Shown here: positions 22,202 to 30,440 of the stretch, one piece after another | How the letters are laid out: each line of letters begins with the position of its first letter | Numbering within the stretch: position 1 is the first letter of the stretch | Translations under genes and position numbers: made by a program | The notes under the pieces: generated by a model | Database searches by the model: none | The model's input: the letters and a program-made list of their open reading frames with translations, nothing else | What the model was told of the DNA's origin: nothing | Assembly (NCBI RefSeq): GCF_004526345.1 | Contig: NZ_CP038213.1 | Span: forward strand, 2,728,001-2,792,000 | Direction of reading: 5' to 3' | Source: Ornithinimicrobium flavum | GTDB taxonomy: Bacteria; Actinomycetota; Actinomycetes; Actinomycetales; Dermatophilaceae | Length of the DNA stretch: 64,000 bases

Positions 22202-23076
22202 GCGACCTTCCTTCCCAGGAGGCCCGAGGGCCGGGTGAGCAGGACGACCGCCAGCAGGATGACGACGGCGACGTCGCCGGTGCCCCGGAGGTGGTAGTTG
22301 GCGAACTGCTGGAGCAGGGCCACCAGGACCGAGGCCACGGCGGCACCGGTCAGGGAGCCAAGCCCCCCGATGACGGTGACGATGAAGGCGAAGATGAGCA
22401 GCGTCTGGCCCAGCAGCGGGGAGACGTAGCCGAAGTAGTGGCTGGCGAGCACCCCTCCCAGGCCGGCGGCGAACCCGCCGATGGTGAAGACCAGGGTGAA
22501 GGCCGTGCGCACGTCGATGCCCAGGGCGGTGACCATGGACCGGTTCTCGACGCCGGCGCGGATGATCATGCCGTAGCGCGTCCGGTGCAGGAAGAGCACC
22601 ATGCCGACCAGGACCAGGACCGCGACGACGATCGCGACGAAGACGTCGTTGGGCACCTGGGCCCCGAGGATCGAGGTGGTGCGGTCCATCCACGCGGGGC
22701 TGCTGATGAACCGGGGGTCGGTCCCCCAGACGCCCTCGAAGAGGGCCACGACCGCCAGGGCCAGACCCACGGTGATCAGCACCTGCTCGATGTGCCGCTC
22801 GTAGAGCCGCTGCACGAGGAAGCGCTCGGTGAGCGCGGCGAAGAGCGCCCCCGCCAGACCACCGACCAGCAGCGAGACCGCGAAGCTCGTCCACGTGGCG
22901 GCACCGATGCGGTTGGCGATCTCGAAGCCCAGGAAGGCGCCGAGGGACAGGAAGACACCGTGCGCGAAGTTCAGCACGTGCATGAGCCCGTAGATGAGGG
23001 ACAGCCCGGAGGCGACCAGGAAGTAGATGGCCCCCAGCCCGATCCCGGTGAGGAGGAGGAGCACGTTGGTGCTCAT
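22198..23076 (-). CDS. Branched-chain-type ABC transporter permease LivH
   Basis: 292 aa with LivH hallmarks: GLGAIYFLVASGLSLIYGLM and VLNFAHGVFLSLGAF in the first helices, then RAGVENRSMVTALGIDV (ATPase-coupling loop) and VIGGLGSLTGAAVAS. About eight membrane helices. The ATG at 23076 overlaps the livF stop. It is the partner of LivM in cluster A. Confidence 0.94.
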   Translation of the reverse strand: MSTNVLLLLTGIGLGAIYFLVASGLSLIYGLMHVLNFAHGVFLSLGAFLGFEIANRIGAATWTSFAVSLLVGGLAGALFAALTERFLVQRLYERHIEQVLITVGLALAVVALFEGVWGTDPRFISSPAWMDRTTSILGAQVPNDVFVAIVVAVLVLVGMVLFLHRTRYGMIIRAGVENRSMVTALGIDVRTAFTLVFTIGGFAAGLGGVLASHYFGYVSPLLGQTLLIFAFIVTVIGGLGSLTGAAVASVLVALLQQFANYHLRGTGDVAVVILLAVVLLTRPSGLLGRKVA

Positions 23077-23842
23077 ACGGCACCGTCCTTCCCGCCGTGC
23101 ACGCCCAGGAGGCGTTGCGTGGCGTCCGGGTCGTCGAGGAAGTCGGCGGCAGGACCGTGGTGGACGCTGCGTCCGTCGGTGAGCACCACGACCTGCCGGG
23201 CGAGGTCGCGGACGACCTGCAGGTTCTGCTCCACGAGCAGCACCGGCACCACCTCGGCCGCCCGGGCCAGCACCCGGCTGACCTCCTGGACCAGGCGTGG
23301 CGCCAGACCCTTGGTGGGCTCGTCGACGAGGAGCACCCGGTTGTCGTTGAGCAGCGCGCGGGCCAGGGAGACCATCTGCTGCTGACCGCCGGACAGGGTG
23401 CCGGCCACCTGGGCGCCGCGCTGCTCCAGCTCGGGGAAGAGGTCGTAGACGAGGTCGTAGCGGTGCTGCTGCCCCGCGCGCTCGGCGATCCGCAGGTTGT
23501 CCGAGACGCTCAGACCGGCGAAGACCTCACGGTCCTCCGGGACGTAGCCGACCCCGCGCCGGGCGATCCGGAAGGTCGGCAGGGCGACGAGGTCCTGACC
23601 GTCGAGCTCGATCGTGCCGGTCCGCTCGTACAGGCCCATGATGGCCTTGATGGTCGAGGTCTTCCCCACGCCGTTGCGACCCAGCAGGGCGGTGACGCCG
23701 GTCGGCGCCACGTCCAGGTCGACGTGCTCCACGACCTGCTGCGACCCGACGGAGGCCCGCAGGTCCCGGACCCGCAGGACGGGTGCGCCGGCCTCGGGGG
23801 GGGGGCCGGGGTGGGGCCGGCGTGCTCAGCTGCCTGACTCAT
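23073..23842 (-). CDS. Branched-chain-type ABC transporter ATPase LivF (frameshift in a 10-G run)
   Basis: Contains Walker A GRNGVGKTS, GYVPEDREVFAGLSV (LivF type), signature LSGGQQQM, Walker B VLLVDEPTKGLAP and LLVEQN. The ATG at 23842 overlaps the livG stop (ATGA), but its frame, MSQAAEHAGPTPAPPP, leaves the protein inside a homopolymer (plus strand G10, 23796-23805). Adding one base, or losing two, restores EAGAPVLRVRDLRASVGSQQVVEHV and gives about 256 aa. An internal GTG at 23732 would make a 219-aa protein lacking the first strands. Miscounted homopolymer or genuine slippage are both possible. Confidence 0.86.
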
Positions 23843-24630
23843 GCACTCTCCCCCAGGTAGGCGGACTGGACCGTCGGGTCGTTCATGACGGACTCCGGGG
23901 TGTCGATGGCCAGCAGGTGGCCGAAGTGGAGGACGGCCACGCGCTCGACCAGCCCCAGGAGGACCTCCATGTGGTGCTCGACCATGAGCACGGTGCAGCC
24001 GTGGTCGCGGTGCAGGCTGCGGATGACCGCGGTGAGCTCCGGGACGTCACCGGAGGCGACGCCCGCCATCGGCTCGTCCAGGAGGACCACCTGGGGGTCG
24101 GTGGCGAGCAGCATCGCGATCTCGAGCTTGCGTTTGTCCCCGTGGGGCAGGTCGCCCGCGCGGACCCCCAGGCGTCGACCCAGGCCCACCTCGCCCAGCA
24201 GCTCGCGGGCCCGCCCGGTCGCGGCGTCGGAGGACCGGGGGAAGCGGAAGAGCGAGATGGCGCCGCCCTCGGTGACCTGCGCGGCCAGCCGCACGTTCTC
24301 GGCCACCGTGAGACCGGGGAAGACCGAGGAGGTCTGGAAGGTGCGGCCGAGCCCGGCCACGGCCCGCTGGGTGATCGACCGGGAGGTCACGTCCCGACCG
24401 GAGAGGAGCACCCGGCCGGACGTGGGCTGGTGGACGCCCGAGACCAGGTTGAACAACGTGGTCTTGCCGGCGCCGTTGGGGCCGATCACGCCCACGATCT
24501 CGCCCGCGGGCACGGCGAAGCTGATGTCCTCCAGGATCGTCGCGCCACCGATCTTCAGCGACAGGTCCTGGACCTCCAGGGCGGGGGCGGCCGAGGTCGC
24601 CCCCGCACCGGGACGGGTCCCCTGGGTCAC
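23839..24630 (-). CDS. Branched-chain-type ABC transporter ATPase LivG
   Basis: 263 aa with Walker A GPNGAGKTT, FNLVSGVHQPTSG, RTFQTSSVFPGLTV (LivG type), the signature-region variant LPHGDKRKLEIAMLLA, Walker B VVLLDEPMAGV and VEHHMEV. The C-terminal NDPTVQSAYLGE is characteristic of LivG. GTG at 24630 overlaps the binding-protein stop (GTGA). The in-frame Arg-rich extension upstream is a shadow and was excluded. Confidence 0.93.
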   Translation of the reverse strand: MTQGTRPGAGATSAAPALEVQDLSLKIGGATILEDISFAVPAGEIVGVIGPNGAGKTTLFNLVSGVHQPTSGRVLLSGRDVTSRSITQRAVAGLGRTFQTSSVFPGLTVAENVRLAAQVTEGGAISLFRFPRSSDAATGRARELLGEVGLGRRLGVRAGDLPHGDKRKLEIAMLLATDPQVVLLDEPMAGVASGDVPELTAVIRSLHRDHGCTVLMVEHHMEVLLGLVERVAVLHFGHLLAIDTPESVMNDPTVQSAYLGESA

Positions 24631-25883
24631 CGCCCGGACGCCTCCGGCGGCGCGACCTGGTCGGCGGGGATGGTGTCGAGCAGCTCGGGCACCCACGCCT
24701 CGCCGTCCTGGTTGAGCTGGACGGTGAACATCGGCTGCAGGAGCGCGTGGTCGCCCTCGCGGATCGTCAGGGTCCCCTTCGGGCCCTCGAACTCCCAGCC
24801 CTCCAGCGCCTCGATCATGGCGTTGACGTCCTCGCCACCGCCCTCACCGACGGCCTGGACGATCATCTGGCCCATGACGAAGCCGTCGTTGGTGAACAGG
24901 TCGGGGGTGCCGCCGGCTGCCTCGACGTGCTCGACCAGGGCGGTGTTGGCCTCGTTGTCGGTGGCACCGGGGAAGTAGTGGTTGAGGAAGGAGATCTTGT
25001 CGGCCACCGGGCCGTACGCCCCGAAGGTGGCGCTGTCGCCCAGGCCGGTGACGACCGGGGCCACGTCGAAGACGCTCTGCTGCTCCAGGGACTGCCACAT
25101 GTTGCCGGCGCTGGCCCCGGCCCAGGCGACGAAGATGAGGTCGGGCTCGGCGTCGATGACCTGGCGGGCGAAGCTGGTGAACTCGGTGGCGTCCTCGGGC
25201 ACCAGGACGCTGGTGACCTCGTCGCCGTCGGCGCCGAGCACGGCCTGGACCGCGGCGAAGTTGCCCTGGCCGAAGGCGTTGTCCTGGGCCAGCACGACGA
25301 TCTTGTTGTCGCCCTCGTCGGGGAGGAAGGCGGCGGCGGTGGCCACGTCCTGCAGGCTCTGGCGGCCGGAGCGGAAGGTGTACTCGTTGGCGCCGGTGGT
25401 CTGGTCGGTCGCGGCGGGGCCGGAGATGTAGAGGACCTGGTTCTGCTCGGCCTGCTCGGCCATGGCGACCGCGATCCCGGAGACCACGGTGCCACCCATG
25501 ATCTTGTACTCCTGGCCGATGAGGTCCTTGGCTGCCGCGACCGCGGTGTCCGGGTTGCCCGCGTCGTCGCGGTAGGTCAGCTCGATCTGGGTGCCGTCGA
25601 CCTCGCCCGTGCCGTCGGTGGCGTAGTCCAGACCGGCCTCGAGGCCTTCCTTGAACTGCTGGCCGTAGGCGGCGAGCGGGCCGGTCTCGGAGTAGATGAT
25701 GCCGACCTTGACGCTGCCGGCGGCCTCCTCGCCACCGGCGGCGTCCCCGGTGGCGGTGGTGTCACTGTCGGAGTCGGAGCCGGCGTTGCTGCCGGTCCCG
25801 CTCTGGGACGGGGCGCAGCCGGCGACGGCGAGCGCACCGGCGGCGAGGACGAGAGCGAACAGACGGGTGGGGCGTGCGGTCAC
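24627..25883 (-). CDS. Branched-chain-type ABC transporter substrate-binding lipoprotein (cluster A)
   Basis: 418 aa of the LivJ-like Peripla_BP_6 family. GTG at 25883 was chosen because AAGGAG sits 6 bases upstream. The signal peptide ends in the lipobox LAVAGC, followed by a Ser/Asp/Gly-rich linker of about 40 residues. VKVGIIYSETGPLAAYG and the TYRDDAGNPDTAVAAAKDLI segment are typical. This is the first gene of the ten-gene leftward operon, just behind a -35/-10 pair, a palindromic operator and a PHO-box-like repeat. Relatives bind amino acids, urea, short-chain amides or aromatic acids. Neighbours here favour an organic acid. Confidence 0.93.
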   Translation of the reverse strand: MTARPTRLFALVLAAGALAVAGCAPSQSGTGSNAGSDSDSDTTATGDAAGGEEAAGSVKVGIIYSETGPLAAYGQQFKEGLEAGLDYATDGTGEVDGTQIELTYRDDAGNPDTAVAAAKDLIGQEYKIMGGTVVSGIAVAMAEQAEQNQVLYISGPAATDQTTGANEYTFRSGRQSLQDVATAAAFLPDEGDNKIVVLAQDNAFGQGNFAAVQAVLGADGDEVTSVLVPEDATEFTSFARQVIDAEPDLIFVAWAGASAGNMWQSLEQQSVFDVAPVVTGLGDSATFGAYGPVADKISFLNHYFPGATDNEANTALVEHVEAAGGTPDLFTNDGFVMGQMIVQAVGEGGGEDVNAMIEALEGWEFEGPKGTLTIREGDHALLQPMFTVQLNQDGEAWVPELLDTIPADQVAPPEASGR

Positions 25884-25910
25884 CGGGGACTCCTTCAAGC
25901 ACTGGAGGTG

Positions 25911-25932
25911 AACATGAAAGGTGATTCATGTT
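25911..25932. promoter_or_regulatory. Perfect palindromic operator (8-6-8) at the cluster A promoter
   Basis: AACATGAA (25911-25918), six bases, then TTCATGTT (25925-25932): a perfect inverted repeat, AT-rich in a GC-rich genome. It lies just downstream of the predicted start point (about 25936) and upstream of the ribosome site of the cluster A binding-protein gene. Its size suits a TetR dimer. The TetR gene inside the operon is the obvious candidate, which would make control autogenous. Confidence 0.75.
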
Positions 25933-25941
25933 TCGTTCCGG

Positions 25942-25971
25942 ACCGTAGAGCACCCGCCTCCCCTCTGTCAA
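25942..25971 (-). promoter_or_regulatory. Cluster A promoter
   Basis: On the minus strand, TTGACA (25971-25966) is followed after 18 bases by TACGGT (25947-25942), a near-consensus housekeeping sigma promoter. The start point should fall near 25936, with the operator immediately after. Confidence 0.65.
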
Positions 25972-25993
25972 CGACCGTGACCACTTCGTGACC
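25972..25993 (-). promoter_or_regulatory. PHO-box-like 11-base direct repeat abutting the -35 box
   Basis: Read on the minus strand: GGTCACGAAGT (25993-25983) then GGTCACGGTCG (25982-25972), then the -35 TTGACA. Two 11-base units beginning GGTCAC match the layout of Streptomyces PhoP boxes (G-G/T-T-C-A core, 11-base units). Binding is inferred from pattern only. Confidence 0.45.
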
Positions 25994-26064
25994 ATCGCCT
26001 CTGCCCGCCGCCAGCCGCAGCCCGCCGTAGCCGGTCTGTCGGAGCCTGCTGGCAGGGTGCGGGT

Positions 26065-27294
26065 ATGGAGCTCCCCACCCCGCTGCTCGTGCTCGCCGGA
26101 CTCGCCCTGCTGCTGCTCGGGATGTCGTGGGGCTGGCTGCTGGCCCGCGGGCACGCGGCCGCGGCCCGGGTCGAGCGCGACCTGGCCCGTAGCGAGGCGA
26201 CCGGCCTGCGGCGCGAGGTGGAGGCCGCCCTCGAGGCCCGGGCGGAGGACGACCGGACGGCCGCGGAGCTGGCTCCCCTGCGCGCCTCCTTGGAGCGGGT
26301 GGAGCGGCAGGTGCGCACGCTGGAGCGGGACCGCTCCGAGCAGTTCGGCCAGGTCGGGGAGCACCTGGCCCAGGTCGCCGCCCACACCCGGGCGCTGCAG
26401 CAGCAGACCGCGGCCCTGTCCGGGGCCCTGTCCTCCTCCGGGACCCGGGGCACCTGGGGCGAGGTGCAGCTGCGCCGGGTCCTGGAGCACGCCGGGATGC
26501 TGTCGCACGTGGACTTCGACGAGCAGGTCACCGGCCTCAGCCGGCACGAGGCCAGGGTCCGCCCGGACGCGGTGGTGCGGCTGCCCGGGGGCAAGGCCCT
26601 GGTCATCGACAGCAAGGCCCCGCTCTCGTCCTTCCTGCGGGCGCAGGGTGACGACGTCCCTCCGGAGGAGGGCGCGCGCTTGCTGCGCGAGCACTCCCGC
26701 GCGCTCCGGGGCCACGCGGAGACCCTCGCGGGCAAGGACTACTGGAGCGCCTTCGCCACCTCCCCCGAGCTGGTCGTGTGCTTCGTCCCCTCGGACGCCG
26801 TGCTCGCCGCCGCGCTGCGGGCCGAGCCGGACCTCTACGACCACGCGCAGTCGCGCAAGGTCGTGCTCGCCTCACCGGCGACGCTGCTCGCCGTGCTGCG
26901 GGCGACCGCGCTCGCCTGGCAGCAGGATGCGCTCACCAGCAACGCCCGGGAGCTGCTGGCCCTCGGCGGCGAGCTGCACCAGAGGCTCGGCACCGTGGGT
27001 CGGCACCTCTCGGCGATGGGTGGTGCCCTACGGCGGTCGGTCGAGACCTACAACCAGCTGGTCGGCACGCTGGAGTCACGCGTCCTGGTCACCGCGCGCA
27101 GGATGCACGACCTGGGCCTGGCGGAGACAGCGCCGGAGGTGCCCGCGCCGGTCGAGGCTGCCCCTCGCCCGCTGACCAGCGCGGAGCTGCTCGCCGCAGA
27201 GCTGGAGCGTGGTCTTCCGGGGCGTGGCCCCGAGGCCCACCTGCTGAGCGAGCGACGCGAGGCCGACCCGCTAGGTGACCGCGCCGTGGGCTGA
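26065..27294 (+). CDS. rmuC: DNA recombination protein RmuC
   Basis: 409 aa. An N-terminal membrane helix (LLVLAGLALLLLGMSWGWLL) is followed by a coiled coil of about 70 residues (VERDLARSEATGLRREVE onward), then the RmuC core: RGTWGEVQLRRVLEHAGM, PDAVVRLPGGKALVIDSKAPL and VVCFVPSDAVL. RmuC proteins resemble restriction-type nucleases and limit inversion at short repeats. The ATG at 26065 has only a weak AGGG upstream. It is divergent from cluster A and convergent with ispH. Confidence 0.95.
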   Translation: MELPTPLLVLAGLALLLLGMSWGWLLARGHAAAARVERDLARSEATGLRREVEAALEARAEDDRTAAELAPLRASLERVERQVRTLERDRSEQFGQVGEHLAQVAAHTRALQQQTAALSGALSSSGTRGTWGEVQLRRVLEHAGMLSHVDFDEQVTGLSRHEARVRPDAVVRLPGGKALVIDSKAPLSSFLRAQGDDVPPEEGARLLREHSRALRGHAETLAGKDYWSAFATSPELVVCFVPSDAVLAAALRAEPDLYDHAQSRKVVLASPATLLAVLRATALAWQQDALTSNARELLALGGELHQRLGTVGRHLSAMGGALRRSVETYNQLVGTLESRVLVTARRMHDLGLAETAPEVPAPVEAAPRPLTSAELLAAELERGLPGRGPEAHLLSERREADPLGDRAVG

Positions 27295-27362
27295 GCGACG
27301 GCCGACCGCGACTGGTCGGACGAGGCGGCCGCACGAGGTGGTCGGACGACTGCTCGGCGCGG

Positions 27363-27383
27363 GACGGCCGGCGCCGGGCCGTC
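27363..27383. terminator. Hairpin between convergent rmuC and ispH
   Basis: GACGGCC (27363-27369) pairs with GGCCGTC (27377-27383) around a 7-base loop. It lies between two convergent genes, so it may stop transcription from either side. There is no T tract, so confidence is low. Confidence 0.4.
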
Positions 27384-27408
27384 GGGACGGCCCGTCACAC
27401 AGGGGGCG

Positions 27409-28488
27409 TCAGTGCAGGACGTCGACACCCTGGCGCGCACCCGGGACGCTGCCGGGGTCATGCCGGACCTTGGCCGCCTCCTGACCGGCCGCCTTGAGGT
27501 CCTTGCGCAGCTCGGTGGGCAGGGCGAACAGCAAGGACTCCTCGGCCGCGGTGACGGCGGAGACGTCACCGTAGCCGCGCTCGGCGAGCCAGTCGAGCAC
27601 GTCGCGCACCAGCACCTCGGGGACGCTGGCGCCGCTGGTGACGCCGACGGTCCGCACCCCGTCGAGCCAGGCCTCGTCGATCTCGTCGGCGTAGTCGACC
27701 AGGTGCCCGTCGCGGGTGCCGTACTCGAGCGCGACCTCGACCAGCCGCTTGGAGTTGGAGGAGTTCTGGGAGCCGACGACGATCATGAGGTCGCACTCGG
27801 CCGCCATCTGCTTGACCGCGACCTGGCGGTTCTGGGTGGCGTAGCAGATGTCGTCGCTCGGCGGGTCCTGGATGTGCGGGAAGCGCTCGCGCAGCACCGC
27901 GACGGTCTGCATCGTCTCGTCGACCGACAGGGTCGTCTGGGACAGCCAGATCAGGCGCTCGGGGTCCGGCACCTCGACGACGGCCGCCTGCTCGGGGCTC
28001 TCGACGAGGATCGTGTGGTCCGGCGCCTCCCCGGCCGTGCCCTCGACCTCCTCGTGCCCGTCGTGCCCGATGAGCAGGATCGTGTAGTCCTCCCCCGCGA
28101 AGCGGACGGCCTCACGGTGCACCTTGGTCACCAGGGGGCAGGTGGCGTCGATGGTCCGCAGGCTGAGCTGACGGGCCTCCTCGTGCACGGCCGGGCTCAC
28201 GCCGTGGGCCGAGAAGATGACCCGTGCCCCTTCGGGGACCTCCTGCGTCTGGTCGACGAAGATGGCGCCCCGCCGCTCCAGGGTCCGCACGACGTGCTTG
28301 TTGTGCACGATCTCCTTGCGGACGTAGACCGGAGGGCCGTACAGCTCCAGCGCCTTCTCCACGGTGACGACGGCGCGGTCGACGCCGGCGCAGTAGCCGC
28401 GTGGCGCGGCGAGCAGAACTCTCTTGCCGTCCTGCCCGGGCGGGACGACGACGTCGGTCGGGCGGGTGGCCGGCGTGGGGGAAGTCAC
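27409..28488 (-). CDS. ispH: 4-Hydroxy-3-methylbut-2-enyl diphosphate reductase
   Basis: 359 aa. Last enzyme of the MEP pathway, making IPP and DMAPP with a [4Fe-4S] cluster. The three cluster cysteines are Cys33 (GYCAGVDRA), Cys118 (DATCPLVTK) and Cys216 ([11 protein letters not shown]). FSAHGVSP and [12 protein letters not shown] are also diagnostic. The start is GTG at 28488, six bases after a TAGACT -10 box, so translation is probably leaderless. The C-terminal 25 residues are a poorly conserved tail. Neighbouring xseA and glpX agree with conserved actinobacterial order. Confidence 0.97.
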   Translation of the reverse strand: MTSPTPATRPTDVVVPPGQDGKRVLLAAPRGYCAGVDRAVVTVEKALELYGPPVYVRKEIVHNKHVVRTLERRGAIFVDQTQEVPEGARVIFSAHGVSPAVHEEARQLSLRTIDATCPLVTKVHREAVRFAGEDYTILLIGHDGHEEVEGTAGEAPDHTILVESPEQAAVVEVPDPERLIWLSQTTLSVDETMQTVAVLRERFPHIQDPPSDDICYATQNRQVAVKQMAAECDLMIVVGSQNSSNSKRLVEVALEYGTRDGHLVDYADEIDEAWLDGVRTVGVTSGASVPEVLVRDVLDWLAERGYGDVSAVTAAEESLLFALPTELRKDLKAAGQEAAKVRHDPGSVPGARQGVDVLH

Positions 28489-28494
28489 CCCCCC

Positions 28495-28500
28495 AGTCTA
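28495..28500 (-). promoter_or_regulatory. -10 box of leaderless ispH
   Basis: TAGACT (28500-28495), six G bases, then the GTG start codon. This spacing puts the transcription start on the start codon. Confidence 0.6.
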
Positions 28501-28600
28501 CGAGGCGCGGCTGGACCGAGCCTGGACGGTGCCGTCCGGGTCTCGGACCCGCGCTCCGCGCGTCATGCACCGTCGTGGTCGTCCGGCGCCGCGGTAGGCA

Positions 28601-28651
28601 AGGCTGTGCACGACAGACGCCGCTGCCGACGTCGCATCGGGTGCACAGCCT
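28601..28651. repeat. Perfect 11-bp inverted repeat with 29-base spacer upstream of ispH
   Basis: AGGCTGTGCAC (28601-28611) and GTGCACAGCCT (28641-28651) are exact complements. They lie in the 227-base gap between the SDR stop and the ispH start. The core CTGTGCAC recurs in the palindrome at 40941-40963. It could be two operator half-sites brought together by a looping regulator, or a stem in a transcript. Nothing else recognisable lies in this gap. Confidence 0.55.
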
Positions 28652-28715
28652 CGTCCCGCACGCGTGGGGCCCCGGCGCCTCGGGGTGGTGCCGGACCACC
28701 CCGCCGCGGGCCAGG

Positions 28716-29486
28716 TCACGGGGCCGTGTAGCCCCCGTCCACGAGGTGGTAGCTGCCCGTGATGAAGGACGCGTCGTCCGAGAGCAGGAAGGTGGTCAGC
28801 GCCGCCACCTCCTCGGCCCGGCCGAGGCGGCCGATGGGGTGCGCCGCCACGAGGGCCTGGCGCACCTGGTCGTCGAGCCCGGCCAGCAGGGGGGTGTCGA
28901 TGTAGGCGGGGCCGACGGCGTTGACCCGCACGCCCCGCCTGCCGTAGTCCACGGCGGTCTGCTTGGTCAGTCCCACGACGCCGTGCTTGCTCGTCGTGTA
29001 GGCCGGCGCCCCGAGCCCGGTGGCGACGGTGCCGTGGATGGAGGCCATGTTGACGATGGCCCCGCCGCCGGCCGCCTCGATGGCGGGCAGCTGGTAGCGC
29101 AGGCCGTACAGGACGCCGTTGAGGTTGACGTTGATGACCTGCAGCCAGTCGTCCACCGAGATCTCCCCGGCCACGTCGTGGCTGCCGCTGATCCCGGCGT
29201 TGTTGACGGCGAGGTGCAGCGCCCCGTAGGTCTCGACCGCGCGGGTCACGGCGGCCTCGCTCGCCCCGGGGCTCGAGGTGTCGTGCTCCATCGCCGCGGC
29301 CGTCCCGCCGGCGTCCGTGATCGCGTCCACGACCTCCTGGGCGGCCTCGAGCCTGATGTCGGTGACGAGCACCGAGGCGCCCTGGCGGGCCAGGTCCTCC
29401 GCGCACGCCCTGCCGATCCCCGATCCGCCTCCGGTCACGATGGCGACCTTGCCCTCGAAGCCCGCGTAGGTGGTGCGCTCGACCAT
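28716..29486 (-). CDS. SDR family oxidoreductase
   Basis: 256 aa, classical short-chain dehydrogenase: TGGGSGIG (cofactor loop), NNAG, catalytic Ser in NMASIHG, Tyr and Lys in AYTTSKHG, and VNAVGPAYIDTPL. Asp in VTDIRLE after strand 2 suggests NAD rather than NADP. The substrate is unknown; relatives oxidise secondary alcohols such as cyclic alcohols or hydroxy acids. The ATG at 29486 follows AGAGGGAGCACC. It is transcribed toward ispH. Confidence 0.9.
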   Translation of the reverse strand: MVERTTYAGFEGKVAIVTGGGSGIGRACAEDLARQGASVLVTDIRLEAAQEVVDAITDAGGTAAAMEHDTSSPGASEAAVTRAVETYGALHLAVNNAGISGSHDVAGEISVDDWLQVINVNLNGVLYGLRYQLPAIEAAGGGAIVNMASIHGTVATGLGAPAYTTSKHGVVGLTKQTAVDYGRRGVRVNAVGPAYIDTPLLAGLDDQVRQALVAAHPIGRLGRAEEVAALTTFLLSDDASFITGSYHLVDGGYTAP

Positions 29487-29591
29487 GGTGCTCCCTCTCG
29501 ACCGGGTGCCGTCCGTACGGCAGCTGACCCGTTCTCATCCTGGCACGTGACCTACCTCCTCGGGGGCCCTCCGGACCGGGTGCGAGCGAGG

Positions 29592-30359
29592 TCACACGGG
29601 GGCGTCCGGCTCCTGCGGCCGCGCGAGGGCCAGGGCCAGTCGCAGGACCTCGGCGAGCTGCTCGGGGTGGGTGGCGGGCAGCAGGTGGGTCGCCCGGGGG
29701 ATGGTCACGACGTGGGGGTCCCGGGCGTGCGCCGCGAACCGGCGGACGTGCAGCCGCATCTGGTCGAGCTGACCGTTCACCAGGACGACGGGGCAGCGCA
29801 CCTCCTCGAGCAGCCGGGGACCGGCCTCCGCGATGACGAGGTCCCAGGCCGCCGGGAGGGAGGCGTAGGCAGCTCCGCCGGGCAGGACGTCGGCGTGCTC
29901 CCCCCGGGCGCCGAGCAGGCGCATGAGGGCGTTCATCCGGCGGGCGGTCCGCTCCGCGTCGAGGTGGGGCATGACCCGGGCGAAGGCGCGGTAGAGGCCG
30001 GTCAGGGGGCCCGCCGGGTCGGCGGTGGCCCCGATCAGGACCAGCGCCCCCAGGGCGTCCGGGTGCTCGGCGGCCCACAGGGCGGCCAGGTAGCCCCCGA
30101 GGCTGTGCCCGGCCACGACCGGGCGCGGGCCGGCCTGCGCGACCGCGTCCGCCACGGTGCGTAGCGCGGCCTGACGGGTGAACTCCTCGGCCACGCGATC
30201 CCCGTGCCCCGGCAGGTCGACGCTGACGACCTCGGTCCCCGGCAGGAGCGGTAGGTAGGGACCCCACTGCGCCCGGCTCATCCGGGTGCCGTGCAGCAGG
30301 ACCAGCCCGGCCGGCGGCAGCACGCCCCCCTGCGGCTCGGTCCGGGGAGAGAGGTCCAC
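29592..30359 (-). CDS. Alpha/beta hydrolase
   Basis: 255 aa with LVLLHGTRMSRAQWGPYL, VDLPGHGDR, the nucleophile elbow GHSLGG, and a late His in PRATHLLPATHPEQL. This resembles small esterases and MenH-like proteins; the substrate is not evident. The start is taken at 30359 (MDLSPRTEPQGG). It is divergent from xseA and lies 105 bases upstream of the SDR gene on the same strand. Confidence 0.85.
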   Translation of the reverse strand: MDLSPRTEPQGGVLPPAGLVLLHGTRMSRAQWGPYLPLLPGTEVVSVDLPGHGDRVAEEFTRQAALRTVADAVAQAGPRPVVAGHSLGGYLAALWAAEHPDALGALVLIGATADPAGPLTGLYRAFARVMPHLDAERTARRMNALMRLLGARGEHADVLPGGAAYASLPAAWDLVIAEAGPRLLEEVRCPVVLVNGQLDQMRLHVRRFAAHARDPHVVTIPRATHLLPATHPEQLAEVLRLALALARPQEPDAPV

Positions 30360-30428
30360 GCCCCCATCGTGCCTCCCTGCCCCGCCCGCCTCGCGCCCGG
30401 CCCGGGCTCGCCCGGCCGGCCCACCGCA

Positions 30429-30434
30429 TACCCT
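30429..30434 (+). promoter_or_regulatory. -10 box of leaderless xseA
   Basis: TACCCT (30429-30434), then six bases, then the GTG start at 30441; there is no room for a ribosome site. Confidence 0.5.
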
Positions 30435-30440
30435 GGCCCC

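Noticed and set aside
28489..28715. A small RNA or tRNA between the SDR and ispH
   Set aside because: No cloverleaf and no promoter-terminator pair; only the 11-bp inverted repeat stands out and is reported as such.
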